Shown here piece after piece: positions 1 to 7,289 of a DNA stretch of 64,000 bases. Within the stretch, counting starts at the first letter, position 1; the number at the start of each line of letters is the position of its first letter. The position numbers and the translations under genes are program-made. Under the pieces are notes generated by a model. That model saw nothing but the letters and a program-made list of their open reading frames with translations. It ran no database searches and had not been told where the DNA came from. Origin of the DNA: Streptomyces sp. IMTB 2501 (GTDB taxonomy: Bacteria; Actinomycetota; Actinomycetes; Streptomycetales; Streptomycetaceae); contig NZ_MQUS01000026.1 in assembly GCF_001953885.1 (NCBI RefSeq), positions 66,372-130,371 of the forward strand, read 5' to 3'.

Positions 1-2
1 AC

Positions 3-770
3 ACCCACGCCCAAGCCCACATCGCAGCCCTCGGCGAACTACTCGAAGCCACCGCCCAGAAGGCACCCGCCAACCTGCGCACAGAACTCCAAGCCGCATC
101 CAAGGCGTTCGCCCGAGCCCAGCGCTCCCAGATCCGCGCCGAAGACCGCGCCGCCCACGCCATGCGCAGCGCAGCACGCGACATCGTCCACACCGCCACC
201 GGCCCCGACGGCAGCGCACTCGCCGCCCTGCTCGCAGCCCTCGTCTGGGCCGCCATCGTCGCTGGGCGCTGGCACGAAGCGAAGGACCACGCCCACCAGG
301 CCGACGCCGCCCGCCAGGCCGTCCGGCACCTTCAGATGGCCACGGACCGCGCCCTCGCCCCGACGCTCACTGAACTCGCAGGCCGACCGCCCAGGGACCA
401 ATCCAGCCGCGTTCTCGCGAACGACGTACGGGCAGCCGTCCCCGACCACGCCGAACGGATCCTCGCCGACCCGGCCTGGCCCGCGCTCGCCACTGTCCTC
501 GCCGACGCCGAAGCCCGAGGCCACCAACCCCACCAGCTCCTCAAGGAGGCCGCCGCCCAACGCGAGCTGACCACCGCCCGACAACCCGCCCGCGTGCTGA
601 TCACCCGCATCCAGCACACCGGCCGGAACCCAGCGCCCAATCGCCGTGCCGAAGCCGCCCGCCGCCGCTCGACCATCGCGGGTTCGGTTCCCAACCAGCA
701 GACCTGGCACGGTCAGTTCCCAGCGGGCACCACGTCGCCTACTGAACAGCAGCACCAACGACGCCGGTAG
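3..770 (+). CDS. C-terminal part of a probable relaxase/mobilization protein (5' truncated by window edge)
   Basis: The frame is open from the first bases of the window to the stop at 770, so the start lies to the left. About 255 residues are visible. They are Ala/Arg/Gln-rich, with long charged helices and one hydrophobic stretch (ALAALLAALVWAAIVAG) near the middle, and a basic, low-complexity tail. This layout resembles the C-terminal tails of relaxase/mobilization proteins carried by Streptomyces integrative elements; the catalytic N-terminal domain is not in the window, so the call rests on resemblance recalled from that family. A mobilization gene fits the tRNA-Thr attachment-site copies further right. 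The first ATG in frame is at 162, but it lies inside continuous coding sequence and is not a likely start. Confidence 0.5.
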   Translation, partial: THAQAHIAALGELLEATAQKAPANLRTELQAASKAFARAQRSQIRAEDRAAHAMRSAARDIVHTATGPDGSALAALLAALVWAAIVAGRWHEAKDHAHQADAARQAVRHLQMATDRALAPTLTELAGRPPRDQSSRVLANDVRAAVPDHAERILADPAWPALATVLADAEARGHQPHQLLKEAAAQRELTTARQPARVLITRIQHTGRNPAPNRRAEAARRRSTIAGSVPNQQTWHGQFPAGTTSPTEQQHQRRR

Positions 771-852
771 TACCTGCTTCTACGGCCGTGTGGATGAGCA
801 GGTGCGGACTCCGTCGGTCGCAGTGCATGCAACCACGACCGGTGCCGTCGCC

Positions 853-1599
853 TCACCGTCGGATGTACCGGGCCACCGTGTACGCGGTCGGTCCGGTGAG
901 TCCTGTTCCGGAGCCGTCGGTCATGTCCAGGACCTCGAAGCCGGCACCCTCTGCGTAACGCTCAAGCTCGCGCGGGAAGAGTACGCGCCTGCGGATGTCG
1001 TCCTGGGCCTCGTCGCCTGAGGGGAGTATCCAGTGCCGGTGCATGGTGTTGATCTGCGTTCGCAGGTCCCACTCGTGCCGGATCGTCACGGTCGCCGGTC
1101 CCCTCGGGGTGTCGACCGTGGCGCTGATCGGCTCCGGCCGGGTGATAGGGGCGACAGGGGAGCACAGCACAAGCAGCGTGCCGGGGTGGGCGTGAGCTGC
1201 GAAGGTGGCGAAGACCTGGCTGATCTCCTTGTTGCCGTGGACGTAGGCCAGGCTGTTGCCCATGCAGGTCACCACGTCCATGCGCCTGCGGAGCCGGACG
1301 GTCCGCATGTCCCCGACGCGGATATCCAGCTCGGGCCGGGTTCGGCGGGCGTAGTCGACCATGCCGGGCTGGAGGTCCACGCCGACGCACTCGAACCGCT
1401 TGGCGAGGATCTCCAGGTCCCGGCCGGTGCCACATCCGAAGTCGACCAGGGTCTCGGCGTCCGGCCGGTGCAGCTCGATCAGGGTCTGGCACATTCCCGC
1501 GGCACTGCTGTCGGACTGGACCACGTCGTACAGCGCGGGAACCCGATAGAGGAGGTTCGTGGCTTCCACGTGGTCCGCTTCCGTGTTGTGGCTGGTCAC
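853..1599 (-). CDS. SAM-dependent class I methyltransferase of the RiPP-like locus
   Basis: This 248-residue protein has a typical Rossmann methyltransferase motif I (VDFGCGTGR, residues 52-60) followed by an acidic loop (GVDLQPGMV, near 73) and a GDM-type motif near 95, so it should bind S-adenosylmethionine. The GTG start at 1599 overlaps the TGA stop of the upstream asparagine-synthetase-like gene as GTGA, which decides the start and implies translational coupling. It is the last gene of the minus-strand unit that begins with the short peptide genes. In lasso and other macrolactam peptide clusters an O- or N-methyltransferase tailors the peptide, and that is the inferred role here. The true substrate cannot be read from the sequence. 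Confidence 0.85.
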   Translation of the reverse strand: MTSHNTEADHVEATNLLYRVPALYDVVQSDSSAAGMCQTLIELHRPDAETLVDFGCGTGRDLEILAKRFECVGVDLQPGMVDYARRTRPELDIRVGDMRTVRLRRRMDVVTCMGNSLAYVHGNKEISQVFATFAAHAHPGTLLVLCSPVAPITRPEPISATVDTPRGPATVTIRHEWDLRTQINTMHRHWILPSGDEAQDDIRRRVLFPRELERYAEGAGFEVLDMTDGSGTGLTGPTAYTVARYIRR

Positions 1600-3068
1600 A
1601 TGAGGCTCCGCAATCCGACCTCCAGGGCGAGGACATCGCACAGCAGGTCAGGGACGGCCGGTGCGGCATCTGCGTCCTTACGGACCTGAGCGAGTGCCTC
1701 GCCGTCAACGTAGCCAAGGTCCACCAGGACAGACTCCTTCAGCATGTCATCCAGCACGGGCAGACCGTAGACGCGCAGTCCCTTCTCCAAGACGGCCAGG
1801 AAGTTCTCCGGCTCGGCCGGCGCCGCCACCGGCTCGGGCAGGCCCGTCCTCCTGATCCGCTCGCGGAACAACGCTTTGCCGCGCTTGTACTGGTGCGGCA
1901 GCTGCTCCATGAACCGAACGATGCGCGGGTGCACGAGCGGGCTCACCGGCCAGACTCCGGCCCGAAGAAATCCGGGATTGTGCATCCCGAACGCCATCAG
2001 GGTCGGCACGGGCAGAACGGGAATGGGCGCCAGGTGATCGTTCACCTCCGTGAGCGCTTGGACAGCCTTCGGGCCGAGCCACGGAACGGGTTCCGGCTCA
2101 GGCAGTTCGGCGTCCGTCCTGGAGTGGTGGGCGTTGATCTCGTCTCCGCCACTGCCGGTGAAGATCACCTCGCAGCGTCGGGCGGCCGCATGCTCACGTA
2201 CGACATCGAAGGCTTCCTGGTAGAAGGCACCCGCCGGATCATGTGGCTTGCGCAAAGCACGTACGCCTCCGGGGCAGAAGGGCGGGTGTTGCATGGCGGG
2301 GATGGGGGTGTCCCGAAAGCTGCAGTGCTCCACTAACGCCAGCCGCCGCTCCCGCTGTCGCATGCCCGTGCTGCCTCCCACCAGCAGGCCGAAGCTGTGC
2401 ACCTCGGGGAATCGCGCCGTCTTGATCGCCAGGGCGACGTTCCCGGAGTCCGCGCCGCCGGACAGCTCGACGCCCACACAGCCCGTCACTGTTGGGGCAT
2501 CGCGGATCACGCCGGTCAGCAAGTCGTCCAGAGCGGTGAGTGGATCAATGCCGGGCCGCAGCGTACGGGGCTCAAGTACGTGCTCTGCGGGCTCCGGGTA
2601 GCGGATGCCGAGTCCTGCGGCAGTGAAGGTGGCCGATGCCCGCTCGGTGAGGCGGTGGACCCCTTCGAACAGGGTCTCGGACGTGTAGCGGTGCTGCCTG
2701 GTCAGCGTTCGGGCGACGACGCGTGGCACCAGACGGTCGGCCCGCAGATGCGGTTGCAGCGTGGTCAGGTCCCATGAGGCGTGCAGCTCGCCGGCGTTCC
2801 CCACCAGGAAGAGCGGAGCGGTGCCGAAGACACCTGCCGACAAGCGGGCTTCTCCGGGTTCCATGACGACCAAGATGAAGTCGGCGTCGTCCCGCTTGCA
2901 TTCCCTCACGCGTACCCGCACGCGCGGCGCCTGGTCGTCGTTGATCTCCATGACCAACGTGGACACGTTCGCCGGCTCGATCCAGCTCTCACCGTTGACC
3001 CAACGGCGGCCCTGCGCTTTCCACTCGGGATGGTGAAGGTCGCACAGGCGCAGACGCATCGACAGCAT
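1596..3068 (-). CDS. Asparagine-synthetase-like ATP-dependent amide/macrolactam synthetase (lasso-cyclase-like)
   Basis: This 490-residue protein carries the PP-loop ATP-binding motif LSGGADS (about residues 202-208) and a downstream GSGGDE motif (about 305-310) of the asparagine synthetase B family. The N-terminal glutaminase-like half is present but begins MLSMRL and lacks the catalytic Cys2 of real glutamine amidotransferases, as in lasso peptide cyclases, which adenylate an Asp/Glu side chain and close a macrolactam. The start chosen is the ATG at 3068, preceded by AAAGGGA; an upstream in-frame start at 3176 would run through a strong hairpin. No separate lasso leader-binding protein or leader protease is seen nearby, so the peptide class is uncertain. 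The stop overlaps the methyltransferase start. Confidence 0.8.
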   Translation of the reverse strand: MLSMRLRLCDLHHPEWKAQGRRWVNGESWIEPANVSTLVMEINDDQAPRVRVRVRECKRDDADFILVVMEPGEARLSAGVFGTAPLFLVGNAGELHASWDLTTLQPHLRADRLVPRVVARTLTRQHRYTSETLFEGVHRLTERASATFTAAGLGIRYPEPAEHVLEPRTLRPGIDPLTALDDLLTGVIRDAPTVTGCVGVELSGGADSGNVALAIKTARFPEVHSFGLLVGGSTGMRQRERRLALVEHCSFRDTPIPAMQHPPFCPGGVRALRKPHDPAGAFYQEAFDVVREHAAARRCEVIFTGSGGDEINAHHSRTDAELPEPEPVPWLGPKAVQALTEVNDHLAPIPVLPVPTLMAFGMHNPGFLRAGVWPVSPLVHPRIVRFMEQLPHQYKRGKALFRERIRRTGLPEPVAAPAEPENFLAVLEKGLRVYGLPVLDDMLKESVLVDLGYVDGEALAQVRKDADAAPAVPDLLCDVLALEVGLRSLM

Positions 3069-3091
3069 GTCGTCCCTTTCCGATGTCGTGT

Positions 3092-3125
3092 GGCGGGGCG
3101 GGGCCGCGTACGGCCCCGCCCCGCC
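3092..3125 (-). terminator. Perfect 15-bp GC hairpin between precursor peptide and synthetase genes (attenuator-like)
   Basis: Bases 3092-3106 and 3111-3125 are perfect inverted repeats of 15 bp with a 4-base loop (CGTA). The hairpin sits between the stop of the 39-codon precursor gene and the ribosome binding site of the synthetase. No T-run follows. Such a stem could partly end transcription or protect the upstream mRNA, giving more precursor than enzyme; that function is inferred. Confidence 0.7.
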
Positions 3126-3141
3126 TGGCGTCAGCCCTGGA

Positions 3142-3261
3142 TCACTTGGAGCAGTGGTCGCCGTTGTTGTCGCCACCGCCGGGCATCTTGTCGAGCAGCG
3201 CGGCCTCGATGGCCGGGATGCCGGTGATCAGGTCGCCGGTGAACAGGTCGTCCACGTTCAT
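3142..3261 (-). CDS. Candidate RiPP precursor peptide, 39 residues
   Basis: The ATG at 3261 is preceded by a good ribosome binding site (GGGAGAA, about 6 bases away). The peptide has an acidic, helical N-terminal part (MNVDDLFTGDLITGIPAIEA) resembling a leader, then a short C-terminal part GGGDNNGDHCSK rich in Gly, Asp and Asn. If the core begins at the first of the three Gly, an amide from that Gly to the second Asp would make an 8-residue ring with a four-residue tail, the geometry of a lasso macrolactam. That core assignment is a guess; the usual lasso leader motif with penultimate Thr is not evident. Its position just upstream of the asparagine-synthetase-like gene is the strongest support for its being a precursor. 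Confidence 0.65.
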   Translation of the reverse strand: MNVDDLFTGDLITGIPAIEAALLDKMPGGGDNNGDHCSK

Positions 3262-3315
3262 CGCTTTCTCCCTTACGGTTGAAACGGACTCCGCTGCTGA
3301 TGCTGCGGAGTTGGA

Positions 3316-3359
3316 CCCGTCCGGCTGCCGGACCCTTGCGAAGAAGGCGGCCGGACGGG
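3316..3359 (-). terminator. Hairpin upstream of the precursor gene
   Basis: Bases 3316-3328 and 3347-3359 form a 13-bp stem with a single G-T wobble and an 18-base loop, between the 37-residue membrane peptide gene and the precursor gene. A second weaker inverted repeat (TCGTCACA, 3392-3399, with TGTGACGA, 3418-3425) lies nearby. They may separate the precursor transcript from the upstream two-gene unit; no promoter could be assigned. Confidence 0.45.
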
Positions 3360-3433
3360 GCGCCCACGGCTTTCCGGCGGTGGGCCCTCCCTCGTCACAG
3401 GGTGGGGAGCCTGCATGTGTGACGAAGGAGGAG

Positions 3434-3547
3434 TCAGGTGGAATGGGCGGCGGCAGCAACGCCCAGGACGAAGCCGATCGATGCAGAGATGGTGATGATC
3501 AGCAGCGGCCCGGCGTAGCGGCCGATGACTGCGGCTAACCGCCTCAC
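3434..3547 (-). CDS. Small membrane peptide, 37 residues, coupled to the upstream gene
   Basis: The GTG at 3547 overlaps the TGA stop of the 75-residue upstream gene as GTGA, so the reading frame is linked to a plausible gene and probably translated by coupling. The product has a short basic start (VRRLAAVIGRYAG), then one continuous hydrophobic segment of about 20 residues (PLLIITISASIGFVLGVAAA) and a short polar end, i.e. a single-pass membrane peptide with the N-terminus probably inside. No known family is recognised. In a peptide biosynthesis locus such a protein could act in export, immunity or enzyme anchoring, but nothing in the sequence decides among these. Confidence 0.5.
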   Translation of the reverse strand: MRRLAAVIGRYAGPLLIITISASIGFVLGVAAAAHST

Positions 3548-3771
3548 AGTCGCTCGCCACGGCTGCGTTCGTTGGCCTCGCGCACTGCGGCGCTCAGCTC
3601 AGATGCGCTGTCCTGGGACTCGGTACGACGATGCTTCGGGCAGCGACACGGAGAGAACCGATTCGAACCCGGCGGCAGGTCCGCACCCTCGTAGGTGTCG
3701 ATCCTCAGCGTTCCGCCCGTGCCCCGCTCCTTGGTCAACCGGGCCAGTCGGGCCCGCGCTTCGCTTCTCAT
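3544..3771 (-). CDS. Conserved-looking 75-residue protein with a CRCPKH motif
   Basis: This small soluble protein has a charged helical N-terminus, a central GGTLRIDTYEG stretch, and then FSPCRCPKH, a Cys-x-Cys pair followed by His that could bind metal or mark a redox or structural site. A GTG directly upstream (3774) could also start it; GAGGGAC lies at suitable distance from the ATG at 3771. It is the first gene of the minus-strand unit and faces the XRE/TPR regulator across about 150 bp, so it is likely controlled from that divergent region. The family is not recognised with certainty. Confidence 0.6.
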   Translation of the reverse strand: MRSEARARLARLTKERGTGGTLRIDTYEGADLPPGSNRFSPCRCPKHRRTESQDSASELSAAVREANERSRGERL

Positions 3772-3921
3772 CACTCAGTCCCTCAGACGACGGCTGGCGG
3801 CGAGGTTCCGCCGTTCCCTGCTGCCTCTACGCAACCGCGTGACCACGCTCAGCGGTACCGTTGCAGCAGCGCCAGCACTTGAAAGCCTTGAAAGTTCGCA
3901 TGGGCACGGGGAGTTGAAGGC

Positions 3922-5262
3922 ATGACCAAGCGTGAACCGAACGTGGCGCTCGGGCGCCTGCTCGCCGAAAGCCATTGGACTCACCGACAGTTCGCGCGGA
4001 CGGTGAACCGCGTCGGCACGGAGACCGGCACACCCCTGCGCTACGACGAGTCGGCGGTGAGCCACTGGCTGGGCGGCACAGTCCCCCGTGCAGCCGTGCG
4101 GGCGTGCATCCTCGAAGCCCTCTCACGCCGCCTCGGACGCCCCGTCACCCATGCCGAAGCCGGCCTGCCCGTTCCCTGCGATCACTCCCCCACGGCCGCA
4201 GATACCGTGGAAGGGCTGATCGACCTCGGGAGGCAGGACATGGACCCATCACGCCGCAGCGTCCTGGGGGCAGGCCTGTTCTCCGTAGCCCTCACCATCC
4301 CCGGCTGGCCCGACGTCATCGGGCGGGCCCAAGCGGTCCAGTCCGGCCACGCGAGCCGGATCGGCATGAACGAAGTGGACATGGTCATCGCCATGACCGA
4401 GCGCGTCTCGGAACTGGACGACCAGTTCGGCGGGCGCCACGCGCGCCCCATGGCCGCCACCTTCATGGTGAACACCGTCGCTTCGTACCTGCGCGCCGAG
4501 GCGCCTGAGGACGTGCGGAAAGCGATGCTGTCCGCGGCTTCGGACCTGCTGTACGTGACCGGCTACATGGCCGTGGACGAGGGGCTGCATGGCCTTGCCC
4601 AGCGCTACTACGTCAAGGCACTGGAGTTGGCGGGCGCGTCCGAGGACCACCTGACCTACTGCACCACGTTGCGCGGCATGAGCGTTCAGGCGGTGGATCT
4701 TTGCCACGGGCCGAAAGCGATGGAACTGGCCGACGCGGCTGCCGCAGCCTCCCCGAAGGCCGGGCCCCGCATGCGGGCTTTCCTCGCCGGCCAGCAAGCG
4801 CACGCGGCCGCGCAGACCGGCGATCGATCAGGAGCGCTGCGGTACATCCGTGAGGCCGAGGCCGCCATGGATCGCGCCGAGTCCCGCGGCAAGGCGTTCG
4901 GCTCGTACGACCCGGCAGCGCTCAACTACCACATCAGCCAGGTTCGTTATGAACTCGGGGACGTTCCCGGTGCCATCGCGGCCATGCACGAGTCGGACAA
5001 AGTACGCTACAGCGTCTATCGCCGCGCCCGCGTCCGGCACCGCGCCACCCTGGCCGAGCGACAACTGGAAATCGGTCACCTGGAGGCTGCCTGCACCACC
5101 TGGCACCAGGCGCTCGACGACTACCCCATGGTCCAGTCCGGCCGCGCCGACGACCGGATCAAAACCATGTTCGGCCTCCTCCGCCCCCACCTGAAGAACG
5201 CGACCGCACGGGACCTCTACGAGCGCGCACGAACGGTCGCCCCACCATCCCTGGTGTTTTGA
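3922..5262 (+). CDS. XRE-type regulator with C-terminal TPR-like helical domain
   Basis: The 446-residue protein begins with a helix-turn-helix region (about residues 8-75, including ALGRLLAESHWTHRQFARTV and SAVSHWLGGTVPR). After a linker with RRSVLGAGLFSVAL comes a long all-helical region with repeated Tyr/Ala-rich helices (for example RYYVKALELAG and GDRSGALRYIREAEAAMD), typical of tetratricopeptide-repeat regulators in Streptomyces. Such proteins often sense a small ligand or peptide through the TPR part and control a neighbouring biosynthetic locus. It is divergent from the RiPP-like unit and upstream of a Nudix gene, so local control is inferred. The ATG at 3922 follows GGGGAG. Confidence 0.85.
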   Translation: MTKREPNVALGRLLAESHWTHRQFARTVNRVGTETGTPLRYDESAVSHWLGGTVPRAAVRACILEALSRRLGRPVTHAEAGLPVPCDHSPTAADTVEGLIDLGRQDMDPSRRSVLGAGLFSVALTIPGWPDVIGRAQAVQSGHASRIGMNEVDMVIAMTERVSELDDQFGGRHARPMAATFMVNTVASYLRAEAPEDVRKAMLSAASDLLYVTGYMAVDEGLHGLAQRYYVKALELAGASEDHLTYCTTLRGMSVQAVDLCHGPKAMELADAAAAASPKAGPRMRAFLAGQQAHAAAQTGDRSGALRYIREAEAAMDRAESRGKAFGSYDPAALNYHISQVRYELGDVPGAIAAMHESDKVRYSVYRRARVRHRATLAERQLEIGHLEAACTTWHQALDDYPMVQSGRADDRIKTMFGLLRPHLKNATARDLYERARTVAPPSLVF

Positions 5263-5396
5263 GCGTATCGGGTCGTTGGGCTGGACGACCAACGCCATGA
5301 GGACGAGGGACCGACCTCCCCGTTGGGTGCCTTGCCTCCTACGGTTCTCGCCTGGTCCAAGCTGCCCACCAACCGGCCGACGAAGGGACACCGACC

Positions 5397-5897
5397 GTGG
5401 CTCAGCCGAACACCGACGACCAGCCCAAAGCCCTCCCGCCCGCCCTCGAATCCATGACCCTGCTGGTCGCCGCCGTCATCGTCCACGACAAGGCCACCAA
5501 CCGCGTCGTCCTCCTCCAGCGCAGCCAGAACGCCAAGTTCGCCCAGGGCATGTGGGACCTGCCTGTCGGCAAGAGCGAGCCCGGCGAGCCCATCACCGAG
5601 GCAGCGGTGCGGGAGCTGCACGAGGAGACCGGCTTGACCGTGAAGCGAGAGGCTCTGAAGGTCGCCCACATCATCCACGGCGCCTGGGGTGTTGAAGCAC
5701 CCAACGGCTTCCTCACCGTGGTCTTCGCCGCGCACGAGTGGAACGGCGAACTGGAGAACCGCGAACCGCGCAAGCACGCTCAGGTCTGCTGGGTCGATGC
5801 CGAGGCCATCCCACAGGAGTTTGTGGACACCACAGCGAGCGCCCTCCATCGGTATCTCGCCGATGGACCTCAGGTGTCGTTGGACGGGTGGAAGTAG
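5397..5897 (+). CDS. Nudix hydrolase
   Basis: The 166-residue product has a complete Nudix box from Gly58 to Leu80 (GX5EX7REUXEEXGU), seen as GKSEPGEPITEAA followed by VRELHEETGL, in the usual position after the first beta strands. The family hydrolyses nucleoside diphosphates linked to another moiety; the exact substrate cannot be told. The start is a GTG at 5397 preceded by AAGGGA. It lies about 130 bp downstream of the XRE/TPR regulator on the same strand and may be cotranscribed. It closes the putative RiPP-like region before the IS remnant. Confidence 0.88.
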   Translation: MAQPNTDDQPKALPPALESMTLLVAAVIVHDKATNRVVLLQRSQNAKFAQGMWDLPVGKSEPGEPITEAAVRELHEETGLTVKREALKVAHIIHGAWGVEAPNGFLTVVFAAHEWNGELENREPRKHAQVCWVDAEAIPQEFVDTTASALHRYLADGPQVSLDGWK

Positions 5898-5930
5898 AGA
5901 CCACTTCGGCCTCACCTCGGAAAGAAGAGA

Positions 5931-6402
5931 TCAGTGGAAGCAGAGCGGGCGGCAGCCGCCGTCGGCAGTCAGATGGATTTTGGTCGTCAGGCCACCGCGG
6001 GATCGTCCGAGGGCATGGTGGACGGGCTCGCCGGCCGGGGCCCGCTTGCTGCGGGCTCCGGCCGCGTTCTGGTGAGCGCGCACGATGGTGGAGTCCACCG
6101 CGACTACCCAGTCCAAGGTCTCCTTCGGCATCGGCCTGGGCGAGCAGCGCCGTGAAGACCCTGTGCCATGTGCCGTTGATCGCCCAGTTGCGCAGCCGGG
6201 TGTAGACGCCCTTCCACGAGCCGTACTCGGCCGGAAGGTGCACCCACTGCGAGCCGGTTCGGAACTTCCATGCAGTGGCGTCGATCACCTGCCGATGCTC
6301 CCGCCACTGCCCGCCCCGTCCGGCGATAGAGGCTCGATCGCACGGCTGTAGCAACGATCGGTCGACCGCCAGGCAACCGTCCAGGACTGGGGGAGGCGCC
6401 AC
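5931..6402 (-). pseudogene. Truncated IS5-family transposase remnant
   Basis: Two overlapping frames on the minus strand give the N-terminal half of an IS5-type transposase: first RQVIDATAWKFRTGSQWVHL and WKGVYTRLRNWAINGTWHRV (about 6400-6130), then, after a frame change near 6130, DWVVAVDSTIVRAHQNAAGA and GRSRGGLTTKIHL. The frame change matches the two-ORF organisation of many IS5 elements. The DDE transposase is cut off after the first catalytic Asp region, ending in unrelated sequence at 5931. No terminal inverted repeats were found, so this is a dead fragment. Confidence 0.75.
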
Positions 6403-6422
6403 ACGCAGTACGAGCGTCGCCC

Positions 6423-6923
6423 CTATTCGAGAATCTCGGCGAGTTCGATGACGACATCCTCCGCCGGGACGTCCTGATGGGAGCCCGCGTTACCCGTCCT
6501 GACCTGCTTGATCTTGTCGACGACATCTTGGCCTTCGATCACCTTGCCGAAGACCGCATAGCCCCAGCCCGTCCCGGTCTTGGCGCTGTGGTTGAGGAAG
6601 TCGTTGTCGTTGGTGTTGATGAAGAACTGGGCCCGGGCCGAGTGAGGGTCGTTCGTGCGTGCCATCGTCACCGTGTACGTGTCGTTCTTCAGCCCGTTGT
6701 CCGCCTCGTTCACGATGGCACCACGGGTGGTCTTCTCCTTCATGCCGGGCTCGAACCCGCCGCCCTGGATCATGAACCCGTTGATGACCCGGTGGAAGAG
6801 TGTTCCGTTGTAGTGGCCGTCCTTGACGTACTGGACGAAGTTCTCGACCGTCTTCGGGGCCTTCTCTTCGTTGAGCTCCAGGACGATTTCGCCGTAGTTG
6901 GTGTGCAGCCTGACCTTGGACAT
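6423..6923 (-). CDS. ppiB: Peptidyl-prolyl cis-trans isomerase, cyclophilin type
   Basis: This 166-residue protein is a compact single-domain cyclophilin that catalyses cis-trans isomerisation of X-Pro peptide bonds. The active-site regions are clear: [14 protein letters not shown] (catalytic Arg near residue 44), [17 protein letters not shown], and the Trp-containing [13 protein letters not shown]. There is no signal peptide, so it is cytoplasmic, like short PpiB proteins of Streptomyces. It ends close to the IS remnant and is followed upstream by a non-coding gap. It may be an extra copy carried with the accessory region, since Streptomyces usually has several cyclophilins; this cannot be decided here. 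Confidence 0.93.
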   Translation of the reverse strand: MSKVRLHTNYGEIVLELNEEKAPKTVENFVQYVKDGHYNGTLFHRVINGFMIQGGGFEPGMKEKTTRGAIVNEADNGLKNDTYTVTMARTNDPHSARAQFFINTNDNDFLNHSAKTGTGWGYAVFGKVIEGQDVVDKIKQVRTGNAGSHQDVPAEDVVIELAEILE

Positions 6924-7289
6924 GAAGACCTCACCGTCTGTGCAGGATCAATGACAGGACGTCAGGCATTCTTGCAGCGGCGCGCAAGGTGACGCTGGCG
7001 CGACAACGAATCTGTCCTGGGTGTCAACGATCGGACGGCCAGCTGGGGCCACGACGTGCAGCTCGTGCCCGATGATCCGAGAGAAGCGCCCTAACCTGCC
7101 CTGGAGGGCCCCGGCAAAGGGAGCTGCCGCCGCACTGCTCGGCGCCCACAATCCCTGCCCACTACTGCGGTTGCTGAATGTGCGGCCTCGCAGGCGAAGG
7201 TGTGCCAGGCCGCATGCCGGGTCGGGGGACCGGTTCCGGCACGCCGATGGCGTGGCGCCGTGATGGGGCTGTGGAGGCCCTCCGGGGGG
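6924..7289. other. Intergenic region, possible gene fragment
   Basis: No convincing gene is seen in this 366-bp stretch. On the minus strand at about 6950-7150 an open frame includes LQGRLGRFSRIIGHELHVVA followed by PAGRPIVDTQDRFVV, which reads like coding sequence but has no clear start, ribosome site or known family. It may be a decayed fragment. Confidence 0.3.

Noticed and set aside
853-3261. Firm call of a classical lasso peptide cluster
   Set aside because: No leader-binding protein, no leader protease and no typical leader motif were found, so only a RiPP-like candidate is stated.
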